A stretch of 64,000 nt of DNA, from assembly GCA_037178625.1 (NCBI GenBank), contig CM074131.1, positions 1,674,001 through 1,738,000 of the forward strand, given 5' to 3'. Position numbers and translations under genes: made by a program. The notes under the pieces are model-generated. The model ran no database searches, was not told where the DNA came from, and was given only the letters and a program-made list of their open reading frames with translations. This stretch comes from Skeletonema tropicum (taxonomy: Eukaryota; Bacillariophyta; Thalassiosirophyceae; Thalassiosirales; Thalassiosiraceae). This document shows positions 10,935 to 21,654 of this stretch, piece after piece; the stretch's first letter is position 1, and each line of letters opens with the position of its first letter.

Positions 10935-11291
10935 TCTGATAGTCGCAACAGCAGAACAGGATGCAATGCCAATGCCTTGCCAATACAATGCATTGATGAT
11001 GATGTTGTGAATGGGTCAGAAAAAGATACGGCCGAAAAAAGATCCAGCAAGTCACGCTGGAGGGAGTAGCGTTCGGCGTGATGATTGCTTTCGAGTGACT
11101 CTATATGATTTGTGTAGCAATAGTGGTGAAGAGTGATGGATCCAGAGTGATAGAGTGGATCTGTCACGAAGGACAAGACAAAAATCCCCCGCCCCGCCCC
11201 ACCCCACCCGACCTCCTACCTCCGCTCTCCGCTCATAACAATGAAATCGTGGATGGAGAGTCGATTTTGTAGCAGCAAATAATTAATAACA
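10935..11291. promoter_or_regulatory. Bidirectional promoter with C-rich tract
   Basis: This 357-bp spacer lies between the divergent sulfotransferase-like and NAE1 start codons. Its notable feature is a 24-base tract at 11186-11209 made of five C runs of 3-5 bases separated by single bases. On the minus strand this is a textbook intramolecular G-quadruplex motif with one-base loops. It lies about 85 bp upstream of the NAE1 ATG. Confidence 0.5.
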
Positions 11292-13304
11292 ATGGCCACC
11301 ACTGATAAATACGACCGTCAACTCCGCCTCTGGGGAGCATCCGGCCAAAGAGCCCTGGGCAGCACAATGGTTGTCCTCTTGGGCTCGTCCGCATGCGGTA
11401 CGGAGACTCTCAAGAATCTTGTCCTTCCCGGTGTCGGATCATTTCTGGTGGTCGATGACGGTGATGATGAAGTAGTCTCGTCTTCTGCTACAACCACTGG
11501 GGAGGAGGTGCAAAAGTGTCCCGAATTGGATCCTTCATTGCTTCATTTTGGAGAGCAGTCGTCTAATTTTTTCCTGCCAGCGCCCTCAAGGGTGACCAGC
11601 GGAGGAGGAGACGATCATAAAACGCTCAGCAAGGCGGCCATGGCCTGTGCTCTTCTATCTGAGCTCAATCCCGATGTCCTTGGATTTCATTACACAGTAC
11701 CATCGCTTGAGGGTTTAGATTACAGTGTTCTACTTGAAAAAATAAAGCAGGGCCCGCCCGCCTCGAATGGATCATCGTCGACCACGACAGCGACTTCACC
11801 ACAAAAGATACTCGTCATAGCAGCCGATCAACCATCCACTGTCACTCTCCCCCTTTCCTACGAATGCCACAATCGATCTATACCTCTTTTAGTGGTACGC
11901 TCCTACGGTTTATTGGGATATGCTCGCATCCAAACTGCAACTCCCTACCACAGCATGACTGAAGCAAAAAAATCTAACCGCATCCCAGACTTGAGATTGT
12001 CGGCATGGCCACTATTTGAGGGGTTGAAACAGGTAGCATCATCCGTCGGTAATCTGGATGAGATGGAAGACACCAAAGATCATTCACATGTTCCATTCGT
12101 CATTATCTTGCTACAGGCATTGGATAAGTGGCGGGGAACTATCTCTGCCCCGTTCAATGGTGATGACCCGGCGGCTCGACCACGTTATCCAGAGACATTC
12201 CAAGAGAAGGAAGACTTTCGAAAGTTGGTCAAGGGTATGGCAAAGAATTTGAATAATGAAATCAATTTTGAAGAGGCGATAAGAGAGGCGCATTTGACGT
12301 GGGTGGATGGACGAGTTTCAGATGAGGTCAAGGAGGTATTGGATAGAGTTGATGAGAAGGAGTTTTTTGCTTCTGCTGTCAAGTCGGAGATGGATGTGGA
12401 GGGATCTACATCATCCTCATCATCATCCAGTGGTGGTGTTCCGGCACACGTGTTGCAATTTCAGTTGCTAGCTCTGGCACTGAAACGATTTTTGAAGCTG
12501 AACGATGACTACCCACCGCTGGAGGGGAAGATTCCTGACATGACGTCGGATACTACACGTTATGTGGCGCTTCAGGAGGCCTATCAAAAGCAAGCGGAGC
12601 AGGATAGAGTGAGAATGTGTGAGATTGCAACAGCATTGTTGGATGAATGCAAGCAGGCATCAAGTGGGTGTGATCTCCATATTGGCATGCCATCTGATGA
12701 TGAGATTGTAACCTTTTGCAAGAATGCTAGGTACCTTCGCATCCTCGAAACTCGCCCACTCTATGCTGAGTACAAGGTACAAGATCCAGCGAGCCCTACC
12801 CTTTCAATTCTGAAGCCAACCTCGTTTGATAACATCCCCAACTTTGACACTATTCAGGCAGACGCACGTGATGATCTCCAAACAGCCATGTTTGATCCAT
12901 ACGAAACGGATCCTACTCAAACACCACTTCTTTGGTGGATCGCTCTTCGTGCTTGCGATGCCTTCTATGACCGTCATGAACACTATCCTGGAAAGCATGA
13001 TCAGGAGTTGGCACTGGAATCTGACGCAAATGAAGTGTACAAATTTATGACTCAGATCGTAACCAACTTGGGATTGAGTGAGTGCGACTTTATCAAGGAA
13101 CAGTTGCTGGATAGTACCAAGGGGAAGGACTTGGCACGAGAAGTGGTCCGTTACGATGAAGCGGAAATTCATAATATTGCGGCAGTTGTAGGAGGCGTCG
13201 CTAGTCAGGAGGCAGTGAAGCTGATCACAGGCCAGTATGTGCCATTCGATGACACGTATGTATACAATGGCATCGCTTCAACAGCAGGAGTCTACAGATT
13301 CTAA
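11292..13304 (+). CDS. NAE1: NEDD8-activating enzyme E1 regulatory subunit (NAE1/APPBP1/AXR1/ULA1)
   Basis: This is the non-catalytic half of the heterodimeric E1 that adenylates NEDD8 and starts cullin neddylation; its partner UBA3 is not in the window. The 670-aa single-exon protein starts with the family's invariant DKYDRQLRLWGASGQ and continues with a ThiF/MoeB-like Rossmann region (VVLLGSSACGTETLKNLVLPG, VDDG). A long middle region (about 170-600) corresponds to the catalytic-Cys-half-like domain. It ends with the conserved AAVVGGVASQEAVKLITGQ and YNGIASTAGVYRF. The length is larger than in animals (about 535 aa) because of low-complexity inserts (SSSATTTGEE, GSSSTTTATS, STSSSSSSSGG). 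No E1 catalytic Cys motif is expected or seen. Confidence 0.95.
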   Translation: MATTDKYDRQLRLWGASGQRALGSTMVVLLGSSACGTETLKNLVLPGVGSFLVVDDGDDEVVSSSATTTGEEVQKCPELDPSLLHFGEQSSNFFLPAPSRVTSGGGDDHKTLSKAAMACALLSELNPDVLGFHYTVPSLEGLDYSVLLEKIKQGPPASNGSSSTTTATSPQKILVIAADQPSTVTLPLSYECHNRSIPLLVVRSYGLLGYARIQTATPYHSMTEAKKSNRIPDLRLSAWPLFEGLKQVASSVGNLDEMEDTKDHSHVPFVIILLQALDKWRGTISAPFNGDDPAARPRYPETFQEKEDFRKLVKGMAKNLNNEINFEEAIREAHLTWVDGRVSDEVKEVLDRVDEKEFFASAVKSEMDVEGSTSSSSSSSGGVPAHVLQFQLLALALKRFLKLNDDYPPLEGKIPDMTSDTTRYVALQEAYQKQAEQDRVRMCEIATALLDECKQASSGCDLHIGMPSDDEIVTFCKNARYLRILETRPLYAEYKVQDPASPTLSILKPTSFDNIPNFDTIQADARDDLQTAMFDPYETDPTQTPLLWWIALRACDAFYDRHEHYPGKHDQELALESDANEVYKFMTQIVTNLGLSECDFIKEQLLDSTKGKDLAREVVRYDEAEIHNIAAVVGGVASQEAVKLITGQYVPFDDTYVYNGIASTAGVYRF

Positions 13305-13369
13305 GACATAACTCATAAATGTAACACAATGATTCAATGAATGCATAACGTGTAATGGGACGACAAGAT

Positions 13370-16300
13370 TGAATGTGGTGCAGCCAGCCCACAGAGCAAG
13401 CCCAGCTTGAAATTTACAAGCTCAAATCTCGACCTACGAAAGATATCCGTCTAGGCAGTGCAAATATGCTTCAATACTATCTCAGAAAAGAAAAAGAGAC
13501 CGCTGGTAATGCGCATATTGACAATGATAGATGCGATGTGGTTGGATGTGATGCTGCTAACAAAGTTAAAAAGAACATCATCAGGTCATCAACGAGGCTC
13601 TACTTAGCATCGCTGCTACATGAACTAACCGCCTGCACCGTGCTAATGCGCTTCGTCACAATGGCCACCAAGTATAATGGTCCACTAGCAGCAGCTCATG
13701 CGCGTATTGATGAAAAAAATACGATGTGGCTGGAAATGGTGCTGCCAGCCAGCTAAACATTTGTTGCACATCATCATGTCATAAACACGGCACTAACATC
13801 GCTTGTACAAAAGCTATGTCTAAGCAGTGCTAATGAGCTTGTGTAGTATCCCAACAGAGTATCATGGGCCACTAGCAGCGGCTCATGCGCGTATTGACAA
13901 AGTGCATACGATTAAGTAAAAAGAAATGCTGCCGGCCCGCAAGCCCAAACTGGGCCACTCAAATAACCTACGTAAATGTAGCATTGATACTGCGCACGCC
14001 AGCCGTCTGAACAGTGCTTATGAGCTTGTATTGTATCACCGCCGACTGAATTGGGTCACTAGCATGAGTACTATTGGCCAGCCCACACTGGACTCCTCAT
14101 ATCAGCTACGCAGATGTAGCATCGCTTCTACACACGCTAGTCGTCTGAGCGGTACAAATGAGCTTGTCTAGTATCCCCGCCGACTAGATTGGGCCCCTAG
14201 TAGCGGGTCTTGCCCATACTGACGGCGATAGATACGATTTGGTAGAATGTGGTGCTGCTGGCAAGCCCAAGCTGGACCTCTCAAATAACCTACGAGTCTA
14301 TATCTACGCTTCTACGGACGCTAGTCGTCTGATCGGTACAAATGAGCTTGTCTAGTATCCCCGCCGACTAGATTGAGCCCCTAGTAGCGGCTCATGCCCA
14401 TACTGACGGCGATAGATACGATTTGGTAGAATGTGGTGATGCTCACCAGCCCACACTGGACTCCTCATATCAGCTACGTAGATGTAGCATCGCTTCTACA
14501 CACGCTAGTCGTCTGATCGGTACAAATGAGCTTGTCTAGTATCACCGCAGACTAGATTGGGTCCCTAGCAGCGGCTCATGCCCATACTGACGGCGATAGA
14601 TACGATTTGGTAGAATGTGGTGCTGCCGGCCAGCCCACGCTGGACCTCTCAAATAACCTACGAGTCTATATCTACGCTTCTACGGGCGCTAGTCGTGTTA
14701 ACGGTACAAATGAGCTTGTCTAGTATCACCGACGACTAGATTGAGCTCCTAGCAGCGGCTCATGCCCATACTGACGGCGATAGATACGATTTGGTACAAT
14801 GTGGTGCTGCCGGCCAGCTCACACTGGACCTCTCAAATTACCTACTAGTCTATATCGTCGCTTCCACGGGCGCTAGTCGTCTGAGCGGTACAAATGAGCT
14901 TGTCTAGTATCCCCGCCGACTAGTATAATGGGCCACTAGCAGCGGCTCATGCCCATACTGACGATGTTGCATACAATTTGGTAGAATGTGGTGCTGCCGG
15001 CCAGCCCACACTGGACCTCTCAAATCACCTACGAAGATAATGTAGCATAGCTTTTACGCACGCCATCCGTCTGTGCAGTGCTTATGAGCTTGTCTAGTAT
15101 CACCGACGAGTATAATGGGCCACTAGCAGCGGCTCATGCGCGTATTGACGATGTTACATACGATTTGGTAGAATGTGGTGCTGCCGGCCAGCCCACACTG
15201 GACCTCTCAATTCACCTACGAGGATTTAGCATGGCTTCTACGCAACCCCGAGGATGTAGCATAACTTCTACAAACGCTAGTCGTCTGAGCGGTAGAAATA
15301 AGATTGTCTAGTATCACCGCAGACTAGATTGGGCTACTAGCAGCGGCTCATGCCCATACTGACGGCGATAGATACGATTTGGTACAATGTGGTGCTGCTG
15401 GCCAGCCCACACTGGACTCCTCATATCAGCTACGTAGATGTAGCATCGTTTCTACACACGCTAGTCGTCTGAGCGGTACAAATGAGCTTGTCTAGTATCC
15501 CCGACGAATATAATAGGCCTCTAGAAGCGGCTCATGCCCATACTGACGGCGATAGATACGATTTGGTAGAATGTGGTGCTGCCGGCCAGCCCACACTGGA
15601 CCCTCAAATATTCTACGAGGATGTAGCATCGCTTCTACACACGCGAGTCGTCTGAGCGGTACAAATGAGCTTGTCTAGTATCCTTGACGAGTATAATAGG
15701 CCCCTAGCAGCGGCTCATGCGCGTATTGACGATTTTGCATACGATTTGGTAGAATGTGGTGCTGCTGGCCAGCCCACACAGGACCTCTCAAATAACCTAC
15801 GAAGATGTAGCATCGCTTCTACACACGCTAGTTGTCTGATCGGTACAAATGAGCTTGTCTAGTATCCTTGACGAGTATAATAGGCCTCTAGAAGCGGCTT
15901 TTGCGCGTATTGACGATGTTGCATACGATTTGGTAGAATGTGGTGCTGCTGACCAGCCCACACTGGACTCCTCATATCAGCTACGTAGATGTAGCATCGC
16001 TTCTACACACGCTAGTCGTCTGAGCGGTACAAATGAGCTTGGCTAGTATCACCGACTAGTATAATGGGTTACTAGAAGCGGCTCATGCGTGTTTTGACGA
16101 TGTTGCATACGATTTGGTAGAATGTGGTGATGCTGGCCAGCCCACACAGGACCTTTCAAATCACCTACGAGGATTCAGCATAGCTTTTACGCAACCCAGC
16201 AGTCTGAGCGGTACAAATGAGCTTGGCTAGTATCACCGACGACTAGATTGTCAACTAGCAGCGGCTCATGCGCGTATTGACGATGTTGCATACGATTTGG

Positions 16301-16690
16301 TAGAATGTGGTGCTGCTGGCCAGCCCACACTGGACCTCTCAAATAACCTACGAGGATTTAGCATAGCTTCTACACACGCTAGTCGTCTGAGCGGTAGAAA
16401 TAAGCTTGTCTAGTATCACCGACGAGTATAATGGGCTACTAGCAGCGGCTCATGCGCGTATTGACGATTTTGCATACGATTTGGTAGAATGTGGTGATGC
16501 TGGCCAGCCCACACTGGACCTTTCAAATCACCTACAATATTATATCTACGCACGCCAGCCGTCTGAGCAGTGCTTATGAGCTTGTCTAGTATCATTGACT
16601 AGTATAATGGGTTACTAGCAGCGGCTCATGCGTGTATTGACGATGTTGCATACGATTTAGTATATTGTGGTGCTGCTCGCCTGCCAACAT
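13370..16690. repeat. Satellite-like tandem array, 184-bp monomer, about 18 copies
   Basis: A long block of head-to-tail degenerate repeats fills the gap between NAE1 and the peroxidase gene. Anchoring on the motif AATGAGCTTGTCTAGTAT, copies start near 14157, 14341, 14525, 14709, 14893, 15083, 15297, 15481, 15664, 15848, 16032, 16216, 16399 and 16575. The spacing is therefore almost always 183-184 bp, with one 214-bp and one 176-bp unit. Four or five more diverged copies run from 13370 to about 14100, so the left edge is the most degenerate. Other conserved words are CATACGATTTGGTAGAATG, CCAGCCCACACTGGAC and CGGCTCATGC. The period is not a multiple of three and in-frame TAGs recur, so the short open frames inside are chance. 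Confidence 0.93.
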
Positions 16691-16935
16691 TTTGAACATT
16701 ATCTTCTATCTACGTTTTTGTAGCACATCTACTAAGTTTTCAATCCCTCTTGTCAGTGTTTTTGTGTTTCTCGACTTCATATTTTTTTTTACAAGGTTAC
16801 TGTGTCATGGTATATTTACAGGGTTTGATACTTAGTTGTGATTTATCGAGGAGTTGCTGCCACTCCATATTGTTGGAATATATACCGTTCTTTGCCTATT
16901 TGATTTTATGTCGCTTGTTGCCATTTGTTAGCATG
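16691..16935. other. AT-rich spacer after the tandem array
   Basis: About 245 bp of T-rich sequence between the last repeat unit and the stop codon of the peroxidase gene. No gene is seen. It probably holds the 3' UTR of the peroxidase gene. Confidence 0.4.
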
Positions 16936-17916
16936 CTAATATCTTCCAACACTTGACGCTCCTGCGTCAACAATTATTTGATAAGCTGATTCAAATGTTG
17001 AAAAGAATGCTGCTTTATTATTTGCAAACTTCGTCACGTACTTTCTCAGTCCCTCGTCTACTACCAAGTCAACGTCAGTTGGAATGAAAGCCACCTCACC
17101 CAATTTCACCTTCCTATCATTCCATTTAATGAGCTTCTTGAAATATGTATTGGAGAATCTATCTGGATCTTCAGCAACGAATGGCATCAGCACAGGAGCT
17201 GCTTCTAGACATTCCCTTGTAAGGTTCTTCAGACAACTTTTGGGCATGCCCAACAATGTGACGTGCCTACCAAGGTCATGTGCACCACACAATGCAACAA
17301 ATTGCTCATCTGATAATCCCAATGCGTTGAAGTAAAGGCGAAGCCCATCAGAGTCCAAACCAGCACTGGGTAGTGTCGTATCTACAAGTGATCTTTCGGT
17401 ATCACCTTGTAATATTCTCATGCGCTTCTTTGAATCAGCTTTTGTTGCATCCCTTCTCCCAAGTCGAATATGGATTGACGGACCGCCTGCAAATTCAACT
17501 GCTTCTGCACCCGCTAAAGCTATGCAATCTGCAAATGATAATCCTTCTATGTTTGAATAAATTTCTTCCACTGCTTTTAGCGGGCGCGATATACCTCTAT
17601 TTTCGCTCCAATCTACCTCATATCTTATGGACCCATTCGGGCCTCCAACAAACGCAGAATTGTCTGGATCATCACTTATTTGCTCTCTTGTTGCCCCGTC
17701 ATGGAATGCAAGCCGAAGCAGTGGGCCTGCTAATGTAGGATCTGTTCGGAGCATGGAACTTGTAGCTTGACGGACGAGATGTGACGAGGCCATGAGCTCG
17801 CTTCGATCGGCATCGATGTTGGAAATCGTACCGCTGCTGCCCAGATTCGCTAAGCTAGTAGATGAAATAAGAACATGAATGAAGGACACCCGCGGTAGTA
17901 GCACTGAAACAATCAT
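16936..17916 (-). CDS. Class I haem peroxidase, ascorbate-peroxidase-like, with signal peptide
   Basis: Reduces H2O2 with ascorbate or a related donor. I start at the ATG at 17916 (the longer frame uses GTG), giving 326 aa. The N-terminus has a hydrophobic signal-like stretch, MIVSVLLPRVSFIHVLISS. The distal haem site is LLRLAFHDGAT (Arg and His in R-x-x-FHD). The Asn/Gly-rich GGPNGSIRYEVDW segment follows, and the active-site Ala-Gly region is FADCIALAGAEAVEFAGGP. The proximal His is in ALCGAHDLGRH, where most APX have SGAHTLG. The protein is shorter in the C-terminal region than typical cytosolic APX and could be a lumenal APX4/TL29-like form. The N-terminus implies ER entry; no clear ASAFAP Phe is seen, so plastid import is uncertain. 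It is divergent from the LCIB-like gene. Confidence 0.87.
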   Translation of the reverse strand: MIVSVLLPRVSFIHVLISSTSLANLGSSGTISNIDADRSELMASSHLVRQATSSMLRTDPTLAGPLLRLAFHDGATREQISDDPDNSAFVGGPNGSIRYEVDWSENRGISRPLKAVEEIYSNIEGLSFADCIALAGAEAVEFAGGPSIHIRLGRRDATKADSKKRMRILQGDTERSLVDTTLPSAGLDSDGLRLYFNALGLSDEQFVALCGAHDLGRHVTLLGMPKSCLKNLTRECLEAAPVLMPFVAEDPDRFSNTYFKKLIKWNDRKVKLGEVAFIPTDVDLVVDEGLRKYVTKFANNKAAFFSTFESAYQIIVDAGASSVGRY

Positions 17917-18277
17917 GCTGTTGGTGAGATGAAAGATATTCACTGTGATAGGAGTAGATGATACTTATGTTGTGATGCAGTGTGTGTGCGCTTGACTTCG
18001 CTGCGTCCCTTGGCGCTGCGTCAACGTCAAAATGATGGCAGGATGATGGGTTATGGTGAGACTCTAGGACACTATGACGTCATCACGTCTGAAAAGAACA
18101 AACGCACTCAAAAACCAAGTCCACATCATCTTCTCTGCATCAGTCGAGAGCAGTCAACAGTCAGCGAAGCGACGTTCCCAACACACAACAATATCAGCTA
18201 CACTACCAATTTCCTAGCACAGCAAACTGCGCACCATACTTAACAACATCATACCCTTTCTTCTTTAACGACGCACG
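17917..18277. promoter_or_regulatory. Bidirectional promoter with clustered CRE-like (CO2/cAMP) elements
   Basis: This 361-bp spacer lies between the peroxidase and EF-hand/LCIB start codons. It holds GCGTCA (18018-18023) directly followed by ACGTCA (18024-18029), and a full palindromic CRE, TGACGTCA (18075-18082). These match the three CO2/cAMP-response cores reported for the Phaeodactylum carbonic anhydrase promoter (TGACGT, ACGTCA, TGACGC on either strand). The adjacent inverse/direct pair and the full octamer within 65 bp are what make this more than chance. Function is inferred. Confidence 0.55.
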
Positions 18278-19820
18278 ATGACTTCGAAAACAGTGCTGGC
18301 TGTAGCGCTAGTAACAGCATCATCAATGCAACTATGTTGTAGCGGATTCATGCAAACGCCGCCAACGCATACGAACAAACATTCCCTTGAGACACTTTCT
18401 CCAACTCGCCCTGCGACATTACTGCATACTTCGAGCTTTGACGCGGAGGTCAACGAGATATTTAAGCGTTACGATGCTGATGGTAATGGCCAGATTGATA
18501 AAGAGGAGTTCCGTGAAGTTGTGAAGAAGATGAAGAGCAGCTCACGTCGTCGGGAGATCATTAGTGTGGCAGCTGCAACATTTGGAGCGCTGGTGAGTCA
18601 CTCAGTGTGGTTGTGTTGATCTTTCATCGTTTCGCTCAAACACTCACATACTCTATAGTTCGTGGCAAACGGAAGCAACACCTTTCAATTCGCGCAGAAG
18701 AAATTGAGAAAAGGATACATCGAGGAGTTTGCAGAGTCTGCCCAAAATGAGCTATTTCCAACTGCGATGCTTTCAGCTGATATGGATAAAGCCGTTGCAA
18801 AGGTACTTTATCAAAGAGGATTCACTCCCGAAAACACACTGTTCGGTAAGTGATCCTTCGCTGATGATATTGCTTTCTCATAAAACAATTTTGCCCAACC
18901 AACACTTACCTCTTGTTACGTCTTGGGTAGGTCATTCCGTGTGCAGCGATGAAGTTAACAATAGAAAAGAGCAGTTGATTCCCATCATGACCAATCGATG
19001 GGGTGAAGGATTCACGTTGGGTGGGTTAGGAGGCCTCCCATTTGCAGGCAAGAGTGGATTTGGAGCCTACCTTCACCACGTTCCCGATAGTGGAAAACTC
19101 TGTGTGATCTTCGCACCACATGTGGGAATAGACGAGATGTACGTTTGTATTGCTTTTATCTTTCATCTTCACACACCTCCACATCTAACATTCACTAATC
19201 TGTTCTTCTTCCATGACAGCGGTCGCATTGGATCATTGCAGCGAGATGGTCAAGCAAAGACTTCAACAGCATGTGGAGCAGCAATTGGAGCTTACAAGGA
19301 GCTGCAGAAGATGAAGAAAGCAGCAAACGATCCTCTACTCGTTTTTGAAGAAGATAATCCAAGGGAGTTTGATCCTCAGCTGAAAGAAATTGTCAACCTA
19401 CTGGCACCTCGGTTGGAGGGGATCGAAGACAGTAGTGACTCTATTGCATTCGTGACATATCAAATGTACGGCGTGATTCGTGAATTAATCACTGCTTGTA
19501 TCACAGAAACACCTGATCTATTTGATTTCGCATCAGAAGTAGCAGTTGTAGGAGGCATCATGATCAATAGACGCAAGGTACGTATCTTCAAGATTGCTGT
19601 TGCAATTTATTTTTACTTCATTTGATTACAAATTTGTCTCACAATCAACACTGTACTTCATTCCTGTTAGGGAGGAGATTTCTTTCAACCATTGAGCTTT
19701 GAGACTTGGAAGAAGGGCGAGCAACCGATAGATTTGTTCGAGGACGCCTTCGGTAGTAGGCCTGCATTGTTACCTGTGCTTGGGTCTCAAGATGCAATGA
19801 CACGCGCATCGTTATATTGA
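18278..19820 (+). CDS. EF-hand fused to LCIB-type carbonic anhydrase, plastid-targeted
   Basis: Five exons (18278-18592, 18659-18845, 18931-19138, 19220-19577, 19671-19820) join in frame across GT-AG introns of 66-93 bp to give 405 aa. Residues 1-23 are a signal peptide ending CSG|F, a plastid-type junction. A single canonical EF-hand loop, DADGNGQIDKEE, lies near residue 68. The rest matches the LCIB/LCIC family of Chlamydomonas, whose diatom members are zinc carbonic anhydrases of a beta-like fold. Candidate zinc and catalytic residues are Cys-Asp-x-x-x-x-Arg (VCSDEVNNR), His (FAPHVGID) and Cys (STACGAA). The family's glycine-rich LGGLGGLPFAGKSGFGA is present. The role is probably HCO3-/CO2 interconversion in the plastid carbon-concentrating system, with possible Ca2+ control through the EF-hand (inference). 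The stop codon lies 18 bp from that of the convergent neighbour. Confidence 0.85.
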
Positions 19821-19838
19821 TTTGACTACATAACACAT

Positions 19839-21398
19839 TTACTCGGATGATTCATCTTCATAATACTCTTTCTCTTCACGAACATATTGCTCCTTTTTGT
19901 AAGACTTCTTTCGGCTTGGTTCCTCCTCATCGGATGAGAGTGGCATTTGTTTCTTCTTCTTCTTTGTGTCATAGTACTTCTCCCACGTGGCATCATTGCC
20001 ATTGCTGCGTTTATCCTGTTTGAAATCACTTGGTTTTGCAGAATTGTCTTCCTTGTTGTGTGCAGACATTTCATCCTTACGCTTTCTATTTGCCTCATCA
20101 AATTCTTTTCGCTTTTGCAGTCGTTCATCGTATAACCTCTCTGCTCTTTTCATCTTCTTTTCCCTATGTAACCTTTTCTTTCGCTCAATGTAGTCCATGT
20201 TCCTTCCAGTTTCCTCCTCCATAACCTCATTTCGAATCCTTTCAACTTTCTCTTGAATGCTTTCTCTCACTTTCACAGCTGCCCTGTCGATTTCATCTTT
20301 CAGGTCTTCCACCATGACCTTCTCAGCTTCTTCAACATCTTCCTTGATCTACGATTTGGATCAGGATCGATTGGCGATGAGTGCTACATGTACGACATAC
20401 TTCAACGTACAGCAGACAGAGAAATTGAACGACTTACCTTCTTAGCATTCATATCCGAATTTCTGTCTTCATGAATTACTTGATCAATTTCTGCAAGATG
20501 AAGTCAAGACAACCAAGTGCACGTGAATTGAGAATAGGAACACAGAGCTTACCAAATTATTACATCAAACCAGCAAAACAAAAATTACCTTCCACTTTCT
20601 CCTCAGCAATCACATCAGCCTTTTCTCGAAAGTCTTTCTTCACATCTGCTTCCAGCCTATCAGCAATTTTCTTTGCAATAAGATCGAGTTGTTCATCGGA
20701 CAATTGGATATCTGCAGATGTTTCATCTTCAGAGTCATTGAAATCATCAACGAAATCAGAGGAATCACCTTCTGCATTTCCAAATACTCGCCCAAAATAG
20801 AACTTCACATTATCCTCCATGTTTCTGACAGCAGATACAAGCATTGAATCGTTAATTTCTATCTCCTCTTCCTCTGCTTCATCCACGTCGGCGATGACAA
20901 AATCAATTTCTTGATCAAGATCCTCCTGGCCATCCTCACTATCCTCATCACCGTATATCTTCATATTTGCATATTTTTCAGACCCATACGATCCTGGAGC
21001 ACTCACTTCAAGCTGCTCATATTTTTCATGGAGATCAATCTTACGGTTGATTTCAGATTGCTTCTGAACTACTTCCGCAGGTGCAATTTCTGCTTTATTC
21101 CGTAATCTCTTTTCACGCTTCTTCTTTTTAGCCGTTCTTTCATCATCGACATCTGGTGAAGTTAGAAGGAGGAACATTACGAACGCAAAGATCCAGAATG
21201 AACTCTTTTTAAAGATGCTATTGAAAGAGCAGAGGAAGAAAAAATCCAATCAGAAGTCATTTCATGACATATGTTCAGTATCACCTACGCGCGTGCAACT
21301 CACCTTGATCCATTATTACTTTGTGCATATGCCTCAGCTACACGTCTCCGCGGCTGCGCCAGTGGGACAATCTCTTCATCAGCCTGAATGTTCTCCAT
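19839..21398 (-). CDS. Four-exon single-pass membrane protein, charged, unknown function
   Basis: Exons 21398-21304, 21217-20589, 20490-20438 and 20348-19839 join in frame (GT-AG throughout) to give 428 aa. The N-terminal 30 residues (MENIQADEEIVPLAQPRRR...) are followed by one membrane helix (SFWIFAFVMFLLLTSP) at about 38-54. The remainder is extremely charged: a basic KKKKREKRLRNK cluster, an acidic middle (about 100-190), a conserved-looking block near 160-180 (SAVRNMEDNVKFYFGRVFG), a helix-forming region (SDEQLDLIAKKIADRLEADV) and a long Lys/Glu-rich coiled tail ending YYEDESSE. Without a cleavable signal it would be a tail- or signal-anchored ER-type protein. I recognise no family. It converges on the LCIB-like gene with overlapping 3' ends likely. 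Confidence 0.75.
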
Positions 21399-21654
21399 GG
21401 TCATTACTACCTGTCATTACTATGTAAAAGTACCTTCGTCTTCATGGTCGCGGTTCAAAGGAGTGTTTTGATTTTCGAGAAGTGTGTGTCGCATGATGTT
21501 GATTTTCTCTTAGCTGCACGAAATGTTAAGAGAAAAGAGTCTCGGAGAAACAGGTACGGAGGTCAGCGGTGATTGATGTGATTAGAATGACATGCAACGA
21601 TGACGATGAACCGATCGAAGCTCCATTGGATTGCTCAATCAACGGTAAAAAACA

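Noticed and set aside
13373..16046. Short frames inside the tandem array, some repeating DEYN-x-PLAAAHARIDD
   Set aside because: The 184-bp period is not a multiple of three, and TAG recurs in each unit, so they do not form a repeated protein.
13370..16690. CRISPR array
   Set aside because: Units are contiguous 184-bp repeats without unique spacers, in a nuclear eukaryotic context.
13370..16690. Centromere
   Set aside because: Described diatom centromeres are short AT-rich stretches; this array is not AT-rich and sits between ordinary genes.
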